This document shows positions 1 through 10,115 of a stretch of DNA of 64,000 nt, one piece after another. The translations under genes were made by a program, and so were the position numbers. The notes under the pieces are model-generated. The model had not been told where the DNA came from. It saw only the letters and a program-made list of their open reading frames with translations, and did no database searches. Numbering within the stretch: position 1 is the first letter of the stretch; the number at the start of each line of letters is the position of its first letter. The stretch is taken from positions 132,873,129 to 132,937,128 of the forward strand of contig CP136064.1 of NCBI GenBank assembly GCA_032622095.1. Reading direction: 5' to 3'. This DNA comes from Siphonodentalium dalli. Taxonomy: Eukaryota > Mollusca > Scaphopoda > Gadilida > Siphonodentaliidae.

Positions 1-770
1 ATTTGGTCCGTTTTTTTTTGATTGAACTCGTTAACAAACAAATTTGTTTTTGAAACACTGACGCCATTGTAACATTTGCCGGGGTACCCCGTATCACCAC
101 ACCAAATTTTGTCTTCTTACCCTTGCCCATTGATGGATCAAACACCCCTGTTATAGTATACTTGTAATGTTTTCTTTATTTCATTATTATCAAAATCTTT
201 GAAAACTTACCTCTTGCACTGACAAAAATAAGCATACGAGAGTTCTGTGTGGATGTCAATTGGAAAGGTCATCTGATTTTATCTGATATGATTAATAAAC
301 ATATAACAACTGGGGATAATGGGGGTCATTAACGTCCAATTTAAATATGAGATGGAATCCCATGTGTTGTTCTAAACAGTCCAGCTAGTCAACAAATTAT
401 AATTTTCCTTTAGAAGTGATTGAGGTGGTATATATCTGTAACAATATAATCTAGTATATATGGAGTTGTTTGAATATCTGGGCAGTTAAGGGTGGATACT
501 CACATGCATGTAATCTCTGTAATTATCGTGTATTTGGCGTTTTACATGCATCATACAGACACTGTAATGTGTGTCCACTGACAACCCAATCGTTGTCGAC
601 GTGTTGACCGCACTGAGTTCTAGTTCCAATTTAGTCGGGGAATGTAGAGAAACCGCTTTCTTGGACCGAGTCGCCAGGCCACTTAAAATAATTCTTCGTG
701 GGATAACCTATATGGTGGACGTTTTATTTAAATAATTACCAGTCCTCTCTTGATATTTATAGCAATGCTG
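1..770. other. AT-rich non-coding stretch
   Basis: I see no coding region, repeat with clear ends or RNA gene here. If the M13 gene on the + strand begins upstream of this window, this is intron; otherwise it is intergenic. Confidence 0.4.
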
Positions 771-871
771 GATCAGGATTTCCCCGATGCAGGGGCTATA
801 TATGATCCCCGAAAGCTACCAGGCGGGGTGGTTAACTCTGAGCTATTTAAGTAATACATATTATATTGTAC

Positions 872-1072
872 CTTCTTGCCCAGATTATTCCGACCGATAC
901 ATTCAACTACGTTCCTTAGCGATTTGAAGCTTTCAAGACTCCACGCCAAACAAGCATCATGGTCGAAGCCTGTATATGCCAGACGTGTCGCTTCTGGCGT
1001 TCGTGCACTAATACAATGCCAGAATGATATCACAAAGATTTGACTAATTTCCGCATCAGTAAGAGAAGACAT
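872..1072 (-). CDS. possible minus-strand exon or small ORF of unknown function
   Basis: An open frame runs on the minus strand from about 1102 to 773. Its upstream methionine (1102) lies inside the terminal inverted repeat of the neighbouring TIR element, so the methionine at 1072 (MSSLTDAEISQIF...) is the better start. The frame reads through non-repetitive, protein-like sequence to a good splice-donor match (AAG|GTACAA) at 872/871, after the residues NNLGKK; beyond it the translation becomes low quality. This would fit a first coding exon of about 67 codons of a gene running off the left edge. I do not recognise the protein. There is no second exon or promoter to support it, and a chance ORF is a serious alternative. 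Confidence 0.22.
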
Positions 1073-1090
1073 GTTTTGGACTGGCCTTAA

Positions 1091-3124
1091 TGGTGCGTTC
1101 ACGTGACGGGCAAGAAAATATCAGGTATGCCCCATGTGACTTACTTGACCAATGCAAAAAATAATACAGGAAAATATCCGATGGAGGCAGTGCACTGATA
1201 TGTTGTCGCCTGTGGGTGATATGAGTTCACCATGATTGGTGGTTATTGGTATCCGTTAAATAATCTCAAAGAGATACGATGGTAACCGTTCACGCACTCG
1301 AGCTATGATCAATCACATAGTATCGTCTGTTTCAACAACTCACTTGGTAATTCCATTTTAGATGAGTTGACAGAATCGCTGAAGTATTATATGGATGTGT
1401 GTAGGGACGTATATCTATAGAGGATGTTCCTGTTGGATTTCCAACTGCAATCCCCCCTTGAACCAGGCCCAAATACCAAGATCACATAATTAAATTTGCA
1501 CCCCTCCCCTCGGCTTTGAATTTTCCAGCTGGTACCTCACATGTCTTGTTTTTAACGTGAAATTTTGACTGAACACCGGGGAGGGAGGGACCTCCAAGAT
1601 GTTTCAAACCACTACTTTGACCAAAAGTAATAGAAATGTAAATTTTTGTCTAAAACAACAAATTCCACATGCATCACTTGTTGGAAAATCAGACTACCAG
1701 AACAATCTCAACTCATTGTTGGTGTAAAATTTCCAACTAATATTTTGTCAGGTTTGAAATTTCCAACTAGTGAAAACTTTGACCATAGTGAGAGGGGGTC
1801 CCATGTCCACACATGCACCCCTGTATATTTGGTAATGTAATATACACCTCAACCCCACGAACCAAGCCAAAACTTCATACGGGGTCTCGGTGGGGATGGG
1901 GTCATCCGATTGCCACAAAACCATAATAATTTTTGTCATCCAACATACTTCAAAACTTGTTATTGAGAAAATTGACCGTTGCATATTCATTCATATCCAT
2001 TTATATCCACACAACTGAAACCTATTTGTTTATTCACTGGAATCCATATCAATATTTAAATCCAATTTATATATTAATCTAATCTAATTATAGTGAAATA
2101 TTTAAATTCTTTATATAGCCATTATTGATTGTATTTTGTCATTCAGGGGTGCCGGGTAGACGGCCATTATAGGCCACGGCACTCCACACAATACACATAT
2201 AAATTAACTTATATTATATTGTATTAATGTATATTTACACACTGAGTGTTGTCATCACTAAATCCAGCATTCTGATTGGTCGGCGCCCACGTGGCTAGTT
2301 GCAGTTATTTCTCGGTGAATGCGCAACGCCTCATAACACCAAGCTAATAACACCATCGATACGTCATTAGGTTTGGAAAGACGAACGCGCAATGCTTTGG
2401 GCGCATTTTGACTCGCGCAGGATTGACTTAATACATCATCGGGTTTCAACATGAAGAGAAATTGTTCCTATTAACTTTTGCCAAGGGTGCTATTGGGTAT
2501 TTTGGGCTGATCTTGTCACGATACACTTTTCGATTTAAATATATTTACAAAAGTGGCTTTTTCGCTAAATGTATATAAATATAAGGATTAACTGTCATGT
2601 GGACTATTTTTATGGAGATGTAACGGTGTTTTACACAAGTTATGTCCACTTACATCACCGTTACATCTCCATAAAAACAGTCCACATGACAGTTAATCCT
2701 TATATAATGTATTGTATTGTGAAATAAAATATTATCCTATCCTATGCATGTACTTTGAAATTATAACAGGCGTGAACCTATTTCCAAATGACGTGACCAT
2801 TTTATCATATATCGAAGGTTTTTATGCACGAGAGCAGTAACGTGGCTTCAGGTCGGTGGGTGCCTCATCCCACCGACTGCGGTAATATATGTTGAGTTGG
2901 AAATTTCATATAATGTAATGAATTGCCAATATGGACTATAGGTTGTTTACCGGACGCAATTCACTTGAACCACCACGACTAATACTGTTATGATTGAGCT
3001 CAATCAACGCTATCAAAACCGCCGCGTTTTCACGAGCGTAATCTTTGCAGCAAGAAAATAACAGGGTTCAATGTACCTGATATTTTCTTGCAGATATTTC
3101 TTGCAGCTTCATGTGAACGCACCA
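1091..3124. mobile_element. PIF/Harbinger-like TIR element, no transposase seen
   Basis: The ends are inverted copies: TGGTGCGTTCACGTGA...CAAGAAAATATCAGG at 1091-1125, and its reverse complement ending CATGTGAACGCACCA at 3075-3124. TAA flanks both sides (1088-1090 and 3125-3127), which fits the 3-bp TWA target duplication of PIF/Harbinger transposons. The 2-kb interior has no recognisable transposase, so this is a non-autonomous or decayed copy. It contains the nested hairpin at 2581-2703 and, just after it (about 2718-2745), a short AATAAA...ATCCTATCCTAT tract like the 3' tail of the CR1/jockey-like LINE at 5.8 kb. The family assignment rests only on TIR and TSD form. Confidence 0.5.
2581..2703. 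repeat. 48-bp-arm hairpin (foldback/MITE-like)
   Basis: Two almost perfect inverted arms (2581-2628 and 2656-2703; starting ATAAGGATTAACTGTC) are separated by a 27-base loop. It has no coding content. It lies inside the larger TIR element and is probably a nested foldback or a hairpin insertion. Confidence 0.75.
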
Positions 3125-3243
3125 TAAGTGTCCTGATAGCATACAGTTTGACTTCGCTTATCACTACTCACATGTCTGGCCTGTTAACAATGAACCGCTA
3201 GCGAGCAGTTGATTAATGTTGTCAATTATTGGTGTGGCCATGC

Positions 3244-4183
3244 AAAATACATGTATTTTACATACAGAAATTACATGCATGTGTGTATCCACCCTAAACG
3301 TGGCAGAGATACAGATTTCACACTTTTGCTTCCAAAGAGGTGACATCAACTCCTAAATATATCCTCGGAAATCACTAAACTATTCGATCCCACAATGAGA
3401 GGTCCTTGGATGATGTGAATAGGGCAGAGCTGTGACATTTAAAACTACCCCAACCATCCAAAATACTTTAACCCCTTCTTAATACAAATTATTTGAACTT
3501 TTAAATTAAAGTTGAATTCCTGTGATAATAGTTTTGATAATCTGAATTATAGCAGGGAAACTCCCAGATACGGTCTCAGTTGAGAAAACATTTTGTTGTG
3601 TAATCTTATTGGGCGTACTCTATTTGTTTGCATGGAGTACTCTGGTAACTTCCATTGCGTATATACACGATTGCAATTGGACAAATATATGTGTTTTCAG
3701 CAGCGCCTGTATCTTTCATTTAAATTGTAAAGGAAACACAATTGAGATAATATTTTTGTGTTGAACGTTGTTGGGACAACATGAATATGATCACATATTA
3801 TAGACCATTTCCATTATATACATTGATATTACTGTAAATTCATCTTATATACAGGAGCAGAATAAACACAAGTTTTAATAATTTTTAAGTTGATATGCCA
3901 ATTGATACCAGAGAAGAATGCGGAGGTGAAAACTTACATTTATTTTATTGTTGAATACACCCATTAAGCAACTTCCTTTAGTCATAACATATATCATCAA
4001 CATACCATAACATTATCTGGACCATATGCATTTGCATGCATTCTTCTTTCGAACGACGAGTCGCTAGATAAATGGTTACCAGTGTTCTACATTGGTGCCT
4101 CGTGTGCTCGGAGTTAGTAAAAAAAAAAAGGGGAAAGTCGCGCGAGGCAATTTGAATAAACCGATTTTTTTGGTGATTACAAT
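3244..4183 (+). repeat. left copy of a roughly 930-bp direct repeat flanking LINE-A
   Basis: This segment is nearly identical, in the same orientation, to 20275-21196. The left copy starts at AAAATACATGTATTTTACAT and ends at TTTTTTTGGTGATTACAAT. A handful of substitutions and small indels separate the copies (for example a short extra stretch near 3800). The two copies exactly bracket LINE-A, so they behave like a very long target-site duplication of that insertion. They lack TG...CA ends and have no LTR-element interior. Confidence 0.8.
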
Positions 4184-5785
4184 TACACAGAGAAATGCGC
4201 TCTTATCGCAGCACATGGTTATCAGAGGGAAGGCCTAGAGGGCACTCGCACCAAAGTTACTCGTTGTATAAAGAATCAAAGCGATTATTTCGAAAAGAAT
4301 TATGCAAATGCAATTCGAAATTCATATCTGACCAGAATAATAAATTAGACCAAGCTGCCGAAATGGACCAGAAACTATTTTTTAGAAAATTTAATTCGGT
4401 TAGATCTAAACGAAAAGAGACAAATAGCAGCATATTTGTGGTTGATGACATCACGCTTAGAACACGCACTGAAATAACTGATGCATGGGCAAATTATTAT
4501 GAAACTTTATATTCCCCGCTTAGGTCCGATGAATTTGACAACTCTTTCTTTAACGACATTAATGAACTAGTGTCTGATCTCTTAAATTACCCCGACCGTG
4601 GGCCATACGATGACATAATGACATACCCTGTGTCCATGGAAGAACTGACAACGGTCTTAAAATCACTGAAAAGAGGCAAAGCTGCCGGCTCAGATTTATT
4701 ATGTTACGAATACATCATATATGGTGGACATCACTTAATGATACTTAGCAAAGCTACTCTCATATATGCTTCGTTTTTCACATATCCCCAAAAAAGCTAA
4801 ATTAGGTGTGATTGTGTCGTTGTACAAGGGATGGGGCAAATCGAAATCAAAGTTCGACAGTTACCGAGCCATTACTCCCAGTCATATACAAAATACTTGA
4901 AAGAATCGTTCTGAACCGCATGGAGAGAAACGCCCCTAACCTGATATAAACCCACCCTTTGCAACACGGTTTTCAAAAAAAAATAAGCTGTCTTATGTCA
5001 TCATACATAATTCAGGAAAGCATTTCGTATGCAGGGGAAAATAATTCACGTCTTTTCGCATGTTTTCTAGATGTACGCAAAGCCTTTGATACTGTCTGGA
5101 TCAACGGCCTTCTATACAAGCTTTTTGAACAGGGAGCAAATTGTGGTCTTTTGCGTTTATTCAACCAATAACTGGCGTGAGCTGCAATATACGCCACGAA
5201 AATCTGACATCACGTATAATATCTATTAGCCAGGGAACAAGGCAGGGAAGTACCCTCGCCCCGATTTTCTACGCCATCTACAGACAGTTTGCTCAGTGAG
5301 CTCGAACACTCGAACTTTGGTTTCAGGCTGCGAGATATCAACTGCTCGTCTCCCACACAGGCAGATGATATGACCCTCCTCTCGCTTTCATCATATGGCA
5401 TACAAAAATTGTGTAATATATGTGGCAATTACAGTAAAAAATGGCGATTTATGTATAACCAACAGAAATGTCAGGTAATTATCTTCAATGAGAAATCTAA
5501 ATACGCCTCTATCAATCGCACATGGATGCTAAATGGCATAGCAGTTAATAAAACGGATTCAGTCACGCACCTGGGCATACCATTACACAAAAGTGACTTT
5601 CCAAACACTCTTACAGAAAGTGTCAGCTCAAAAATTCGGTCGACATATCTTATGTTAAGCACTGCTGGTCTGTACGCAGGAGGCATAACACCTCAGAGTT
5701 CAATGGTAATATATAAATCAGTGGTACTTTCTCGTGGACTTTACGGTCCAGAATTTCTCTGTGGCTTATCAGTAGGATAGGATAG
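4184..5785 (+). pseudogene. LINE-A, 5' part: broken non-LTR reverse transcriptase
   Basis: This is the 5'-truncated start of a non-LTR retrotransposon related to LINE-B (10989-17400). The frame opens near 4195 in the linker before the RT domain and runs to 4800. It then shifts to frames at 4959-5171 (LQHGFQKKISCLMSS, then CFLDVRKAFDTVW, the RT A-motif region) and 5289-5780 (TQADDMTLLS, the catalytic ADD motif, then YKSVVLSRGLYGPEFL). At least two frameshifts and stops around 4800-4960 and 5172-5290 make it non-functional. The sequence is interrupted at about 5785; the 3' half resumes at 19009 beyond the palindrome, with about 20 codons missing compared with LINE-B. RT family membership is certain; the clade (CR1/jockey superfamily) is inference. 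Confidence 0.85.
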
Positions 5786-7472
5786 GATAATTTTATTTAC
5801 AATATACACACATGGAAAGTACAATTACAAATAAATATAATATTGATAGACTATACATGTATATTGCTAGGGGCGATATAGTCATGACTGACTGTCTTCC
5901 TATCACCCCTGGGTGTGGTGACAGATTATATGATGAAGATGGCCGAATTAATTTGATTGTTTTTAGGTTACGTTTATCGTGTGCAGACTGGTTTTTTGTA
6001 TATATAGGCGTTGTTAGGGCGATGGTACGAAAAGTGGTTCATATGTATGGGCACCTACTTGGTCGATATACTGAATGAATACTATGAATATTCATGTGTG
6101 AGTGGAACCGAGTAGGAATAATGTGAGTGAGGTTTTGGGAATGTTTTTTGTTTTTGTTATCAGAAAATTATATATCGTTTGTGCAATCAGGGCATCTTCG
6201 GTTTTTGCATCGCACGCTAGCTGGATAGGTATTAATAATATCCGTTTTCAAACGTTTTCGGAACACATGTCTTGATTGTTTAGAGGTATATTTACTTTCG
6301 AGGGAATTCCACATAAAGGGGAATGAATGGTATGGGAGAACTTTAGAAAAAGAGATGGTCCTGAATTTTTTTTGTACTATAGGATTAAGTTGTCGTCTAT
6401 TTGGTTCCGCTCTCTTGTCATACATACCAGAAAAAGACACTGGTAAGCGATCGTAGTACCAATCATGCATGAAAATGGATGCATGTAATTTATGTAAATC
6501 ATTTATTTTTAAAATGTTTTCTTGTTTGAAAAGAGGATCGGTGTGACTTCTATATTTTTTGTTACATATAATTCTCATGGCTCGTTTTTGTAATAAATAT
6601 AGTTTCTTCACTGCTGGCACATGTCCCCATATTTGGATGCCATAAACTAAGTGGCTTTGAATTAGGGCGAAGTATAATGTTTTGAGAGCCTTGCTCGGGA
6701 GAAAATGTTTAACTTTATTAATGCAATAAATTGCATGTGCCATTTTTGAGCATACAATAGAAATGTGTTTATTAAAGGTCAGGTTTTCATCTATATGGAT
6801 ACCTAAAAATTTGGCAGACGATTCGCTCCGCATGTTCCCTATCCGTAGAAGTTCGGCTCCATTGAGATATATTTTAATTGTATTCCATTTTTTGTCATTG
6901 TTTTGTGGATGCAAGAGCATATAATTGCTTTTGTTAGCATTGATGGCTAGTTTGTTGCAGCAACACCAGTCAGATAGATTTCTTAATTCGTTATTGACAT
7001 AACTTTGGATTAACGCTTCATTTTGTCCACTGGCCATAAGGGTTGTATCGTCGGCATATGATAAGAGATCCATAGTAGTTGCATTTGACATATCGTTCAC
7101 GTAGAGGAGAAAAATTATGGGCCCGAGTAAGGAGCCCTGAGGAACACCACATGATGTTTTTAGGAGATTTGACTTGCTTCCATTGAATTCTACGTATTGT
7201 CGTCTCTCATTGAGATAGCTTCGAAACCAGTTGTTTGCCATGCCTCTAATTCCATAATGTTCAAGTTTTGTAAGTAAGATTTCGTGGTTTATTGTGTCAA
7301 AAGCTTTGGACAGATCAAGAAAAAGGGCTACTGTGGAATCTTTCGTGGGCTTGTCGTTATTTTTTACAACATGATCCAGTAGATGAATGATGGGATGAAA
7401 AGTTGAATGGTTTGGGCGAAATCCGTACTGATGTTTAAATAAGATGTCCGATTCATTAAGTAGTATAGGAAG
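5781..7472 (-). mobile_element. 5'-truncated CR1/jockey-like LINE nested in the left palindrome arm
   Basis: This minus-strand non-LTR insertion consists of an open RT frame, about 390 bases of 3' UTR and a 3' tail of AATAAAATT plus ATCCT pentamers (seen on the + strand as AGGATAGGATAGGATAATTTTATTTAC at 5778). The host sequence resumes on either side with AGTAG at both junctions, a likely short target duplication. The equivalent position in the right arm (about 17635) reads straight through, so the insertion is younger than the palindrome. The lack of frameshifts also indicates youth. Confidence 0.85.
6168..7466 (-). CDS. LINE reverse transcriptase (C-terminal two thirds, open frame)
   Basis: This is part of the ORF2 polyprotein of a CR1/jockey-superfamily LINE, open from the truncated 5' junction to its natural stop at 6168 (about 430 codons). 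Visible RT blocks, in order, are [11 protein letters not shown]; the A motif [16 protein letters not shown]; the block [21 protein letters not shown]; the catalytic C motif [10 protein letters not shown]; and the thumb-side [16 protein letters not shown]. The C-terminal region [27 protein letters not shown] is typical of this group. The endonuclease domain is lost by 5' truncation. No internal stop or frameshift is seen, unlike LINE-A and LINE-B, which fits a recent insertion. A complete source copy elsewhere in the genome is expected. Confidence 0.9.
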   Translation of the reverse strand: MLLNESDILFKHQYGFRPNHSTFHPIIHLLDHVVKNNDKPTKDSTVALFLDLSKAFDTINHEILLTKLEHYGIRGMANNWFRSYLNERRQYVEFNGSKSNLLKTSCGVPQGSLLGPIIFLLYVNDMSNATTMDLLSYADDTTLMASGQNEALIQSYVNNELRNLSDWCCCNKLAINANKSNYMLLHPQNNDKKWNTIKIYLNGAELLRIGNMRSESSAKFLGIHIDENLTFNKHISIVCSKMAHAIYCINKVKHFLPSKALKTLYFALIQSHLVYGIQIWGHVPAVKKLYLLQKRAMRIICNKKYRSHTDPLFKQENILKINDLHKLHASIFMHDWYYDRLPVSFSGMYDKRAEPNRRQLNPIVQKKFRTISFSKVLPYHSFPFMWNSLESKYTSKQSRHVFRKRLKTDIINTYPASVRCKNRRCPDCTNDI

Positions 7473-7499
7473 AGTATTCTAGTAGACGGTTTGATTGTT

Positions 7500-8130
7500 G
7501 ATTTGAGCGCCTGATCCTGAGCTAACAGGGGTTACAGGTCACGCCGCGTGGGTGTATATGGGTGAACGTTATCACCAATAAAGCGCGTTATCGTGGCGGG
7601 TACGTCTAGGTCAACAACAAACAAAATATTCCGCAACAAGTCGACTAAGGTTATCACGAGAATAGCGCCTAATTATTGCGGGTACTAAACAATGCGTGTA
7701 TGTCTAAATGATATCTCTCTCGCGTTAACCCTACCGCTTATCGCCTATTCATGTAATATGAAAGAAAATATGTACTCGGGTGACAGCTATCAGAGGTATA
7801 TATTAATCACGAGAATAACTCGCCAGCGTCGCGCGCGGTAGCGATAAACCAGATCGCGTGTACTATACACAGTGGTAGATAATATATGTATTGGTTTGAC
7901 TGCCTAAACCCTAAGCGCCTAATCCTGAGCTATCAGGGTGGGGTTATATGTCACGCCGCGTGGGTGTATATGGGCGAATGTTATCACGATAATAGCGCCT
8001 CATTATCGCGGGTACTAAACAATGCGTGTATATCTAAACGATATATCCCGCGCGTTAACCCTACCGCTTATCGCCTGCGTTTTCAATAAACGATATATCC
8101 CTCGCGTTAACCCGAGAGCTTATCGCCTAT
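7500..8130 (+). repeat. roughly 390-bp direct duplication inside the palindrome arm
   Basis: Two related segments (about 7500-7746 and 7890-8128) share the order: CTGAGCTA..AGGG, then CACGCCGCGTGGGTGTATAT, then GTTATCAC, then GCGGGTACTAAACAATGCG, then a 41-bp iteron unit. It is mirrored in the right arm (10631-10870 and 17401-17600). The sequence is rich in CG dinucleotides compared with its surroundings and has no convincing gene; the 67-codon frames here are by-products. Confidence 0.7.
7706..8128 (+). promoter_or_regulatory. three 41-bp iteron-like direct repeats
   Basis: Units lie at 7706-7746, 8036-8076 and 8088-8128. Each has the plan AAAYGATAT..., then CGCGTTAACCC, then GCTTATCGCCT. 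The last two are only 11 bases apart. Inverted counterparts in the other arm are at 10631-10671 and 10683-10723; the third was removed where LINE-B inserted. In mobile replicons, repeats of this size near termini usually bind replication or packaging proteins; that role here is inference. Confidence 0.6.
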
Positions 8131-8453
8131 CAATGTAATATGAAATAAAATAGGGTGTGTGTACTAGGGATATAGGTTATCCGCAGTATTTGATCAAGGT
8201 ATATATTAATATGCGGGTATATAATCGTAAGTATTTGTTTTTGTCACGGAAGTAAAAGAATTATTGAAGACTTCCAATAGACTATATCTGAGAAATTTCT
8301 TGCGCACAAATTCTATAGTTATAGTTATTATAATAGTGATTATTGTAAGCCTAATAAATCTGATAACAGGGATATACTAATGCACTTTACGGTCTGGCAA
8401 TTCTTTCGCTGGTTCAACAAAGAAACCTCTTCAATATTTATCCGGCACCTCAT

Positions 8454-8472
8454 GGGGGGGGGGGGGGGGGGG
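8454..8472 (+). repeat. poly-G run
   Basis: Nineteen consecutive G lie in the left arm; the mirrored position in the right arm (10296-10304) has only nine C. The difference shows homopolymer length change since the arms were duplicated, or an assembly error. Confidence 0.8.
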
Positions 8473-8649
8473 TGTTACTTCACCGATAATCCCTATTACC
8501 ACACCCAAATATTGATATAGTGGTATGTCTCCACCCACACCCCTATATTTATGTCCAAATACAATAAATGGAACCCAACACAAACAAATAAACAACTAAT
8601 GTATCAACATTTGCTTTATTCGACACCAAGAATAACAGGTTTATTTCAG

Positions 8650-9807
8650 TTAATTATCCATATTGTCATCGTCGTCATCTTGCTCAGAGTCTATATGTTT
8701 ATCGTTTTTTTCCTTACTGTTATTCTTCATGTACTCCATCAGGAGGGGTTTATATCTCCTCAATGAAATCCGAACGGCAGGGAGTATATCATAGCTATCA
8801 TCTAGCATCTTATACACACGATCCATGATTTTGATATGAGTTTTCCCACCACTAACTTCGAGTAAATTTTGTATAAATGCAGCGTATATGTTTAAAAAAC
8901 GCCTCTCATATTCTGGCCATATCTTCACATTTGATTTTTCTTCAGCCTCTTCTTCCGTCAACCCTTTCTTCATATAGCTTTCAACTAATTCGTCTAATTC
9001 TGCTTTATTGTCATCTAGGGCCTGTAACCACACATCTTCGAAATAGTCGTTTTCTTTTTCAGTCGGAAGTGTTAATATTTGTCTGTCCTGGTCCGGAATT
9101 GATTCTATTTTCTTTGTGTCAATTTTCTGTTTTTTATTATTCATCGGTGCTTCTTCACTTGCTTCTCTTTTCTTCCTATCAGAACACCAATTTGTAATGT
9201 GCCTTTGTATATCATGCTGGGTCTCAAACACGACACCACAATCGTCACAGCTTGGCATGATACCGTCTTCGCTTTCAGAGTCGTATTCCTGCTCTGACAA
9301 TAGCCTAGGGTATGTCGTTTCACTGAGGTTATCTTTCGCTTGATGCGTTATCACCTCGACGGACTCATCAACAGTACTGTTATTTGGTAATATGCTTTCT
9401 TCTTTTATACTGGCCTTTGTCAACATTATATTACTGCGCAGTCGCAAACTTTCTGGAGTATTCGTTTTTAAGTCAACTACGAGATAACCAAATGGTTGAT
9501 TGGTAGCTTTATTGAAATGGGACATAAAGTGTTGCGTTTTCTCTGGATACATTTGACGAGCTAGAGTCATAACCTGCATTTTATCTATGGGGTTGTTGAA
9601 TAGAATCAAGTAGTGGCAATTTCTCCGTTGGGTGGGGTCCTTGTTATAGTACAGAGATTGGTTAATCGCAAACACGGATATACCCAAATGGTGACTACCC
9701 TCGGTAAATAATTCAGTAACCCGCGAATCCTTGGACGCCGTAGACATAAGGTCATCAAGTACAATCAGACATTTTTTTCCAGAATGAATGAGGGTGTCCA
9801 AATTAGT
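8650..9807 (-). pseudogene. 5'-truncated FtsK/HerA-type packaging-like ATPase with zinc finger, Polinton/adintovirus-type
   Basis: The open minus-strand frame runs from 9888 to 8650 (412 codons), but its first 26 codons are antisense right-arm sequence; homology starts at the fold-back junction near 9807. It shows a Walker B strand (KCLIVLDDL), a HLGISVFAINQSLY segment like the sensor strand of HerA/FtsK ATPases, and a conserved block ending GYLVVDLKTNTPESLRLRSNI. A C2HC finger (CDDCGVVF...HITNWC), an acidic linker and a lysine/aspartate-rich tail ending DDDDDNMDN follow. The Walker A P-loop is missing, cut off by the palindrome junction, so it cannot be an active ATPase. Proteins of this type are DNA-packaging motors of Polinton/Maverick and adintovirus-like elements, and unannotated copies occur in many invertebrate genomes. 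The family call is moderately sure; the exact virus group is inference. Confidence 0.6.
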
Positions 9808-9836
9808 CGGAAGAAGAGGCTGAAGAAAAATCAAAT

Positions 9837-10115
9837 GTGAAGATATGGCCCGAATATGAGAGGCGTTTTTTAAACATATACGCTGCATTTATACAAAATT
9901 TACTCGAAGTTAGTGGTGGGAAAACTCATATCAAAATCATGGATCGTGTGTATAAGATGCTAGATGATAGCTATGATATACTCCCTGCCGTTCGGATTTC
10001 ATTGAGGAGATATAAACCCCTCCTGATGGAGTACATGAAGAATAACAGTAAGGACAAAAACGATAAACATATAGACTCTGAGCAAGATGACGACGATGAC
10101 AATATGGATAATTAA
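9837..10115 (+). pseudogene. inverted duplicate of the ATPase-like C-terminal tail
   Basis: An open frame of 92 codons repeats the last 91 residues of the minus-strand gene (KIWPEYERRFLNIY to the DDDDDNMDN tail) almost exactly, in the opposite orientation. It is the right-arm copy and has no start of its own beyond a methionine created by an AAG-to-ATG-like context. Close identity shows the duplication is not ancient or that gene conversion has kept the arms alike. Confidence 0.8.

Larger units (their letters stand above)
4846..8966 (+). repeat. left arm of giant interrupted palindrome 1
   Basis: Read as reverse complement, this arm matches 9808-19008. It runs from LINE-A RT sequence (4846-5785) through iteron-bearing non-coding DNA (7473-8640) into the C-terminal part of the ATPase-like gene (8650-8966). 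The arm is interrupted by a nested LINE at 5781-7472, which is absent from the other arm. Net of later insertions and small deletions both arms are about 2.4 kb. The single-copy loop is 8967-9807. Confidence 0.85.

Noticed and set aside
7886..8089. 67-codon ORF repeated at 10873-10670 as a conserved small gene
   Set aside because: Its conservation comes from the palindrome arms. The same DNA also forms direct repeats in other frames (7500-7746) without keeping the frame open.
8877..9343. Plus-strand ORFs opposite the ATPase-like gene
   Set aside because: They are antisense shadows of the better-supported minus-strand frame.
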